Assembly (NCBI GenBank): GCA_007127495.1
Contig: SKZG01000181.1
Location: 1 to 5,274 of the forward strand
DNA length: 5,274 bases
Origin: Planctomycetales bacterium
Lineage (GTDB): Bacteria > Planctomycetota > Planctomycetia > Pirellulales > Thermoguttaceae
Direction: 5' to 3'
Under the pieces are notes generated by a model, which ran no database searches, was not told where the DNA came from, and saw only the letters and a list, made by a program, of their open reading frames with translations. Shown in pieces: positions 5,220-5,274 of the stretch (positions are counted from its first letter, which is position 1; every line of letters starts with the position of its first letter). The translations under genes were made by a program, and so were the position numbers.

Positions 5220-5274
5220 CAGAAGTGAGGAGCGAGGAGCGAGGAGCGAGGAGCGAGGAGTCAGAAATCAGAAA
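5220..5274 (+). repeat. Purine-rich heptanucleotide tandem repeat, runs off the window
   Basis: Eight consecutive 7-nt units in constant phase fit the pattern SAGRARY: CAGAAGT, four exact GAGGAGC (5227-5254), GAGGAGT, CAGAAAT and a last incomplete CAGAAA at the window end. The exact GAGGAGC block is the obvious part; the flanking units are diverged versions in the same register. It lies in non-coding DNA upstream of the minus-strand gene. It may be a simple-sequence array prone to slippage, and its true right end is not visible. Confidence 0.8.

Overview
The window is high-GC bacterial DNA that looks planctomycete-like (Planctomycetota, probably a Pirellulales-type lineage). The grounds are the C-terminal PilZ-like domain with the 'RRTYQYRQLIAP ... 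DISAGG' pattern, a small membrane-anchored protein with a 'RRDLLRWLVTRDL' block, and intergenic palindromic repeats of a style I associate with that phylum. This assignment is inference from pattern memory, not a search result.

Layout. (1) Positions 1-2459, minus strand: most of a secreted, two-repeat M16 zinc peptidase, cut off at its C-terminus by the window edge. Its first half carries a complete zinc site and its second half has lost it. (2) Positions 2460-2715: a divergent intergenic region filled by a nested palindrome of about 119 bp. (3) Positions 2716-4116, plus strand: a 466-residue cytoplasmic sensor with GAF, PAS and C-terminal PilZ-like domains. (4) Positions 4117-4473: a convergent intergenic region with a short hairpin followed by a 212-bp repeat cluster. 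The cluster has two tandem direct copies and one interrupted inverted copy, and could fold into a very long hairpin. (5) Positions 4474-5118, minus strand: a 214-residue protein with one N-terminal membrane segment and no recognised function. (6) Positions 5119-5274: its upstream region, with a hairpin and a purine-rich heptanucleotide tandem repeat that runs off the window.

The three genes do not form an operon. The peptidase and the sensor are divergent, and the sensor and the membrane protein are convergent. The only functional link I would suggest is weak: the peptidase and sensor could share regulatory DNA in the palindromic gap. I see no RNA genes, CRISPR array, transposase, phage genes or defence system. 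The least ordinary content is in the non-coding DNA: two separate palindromic elements share a GGGC-TAGM-GCCC core, and a length polymorphism between element copies is bounded by a 7-bp direct repeat.
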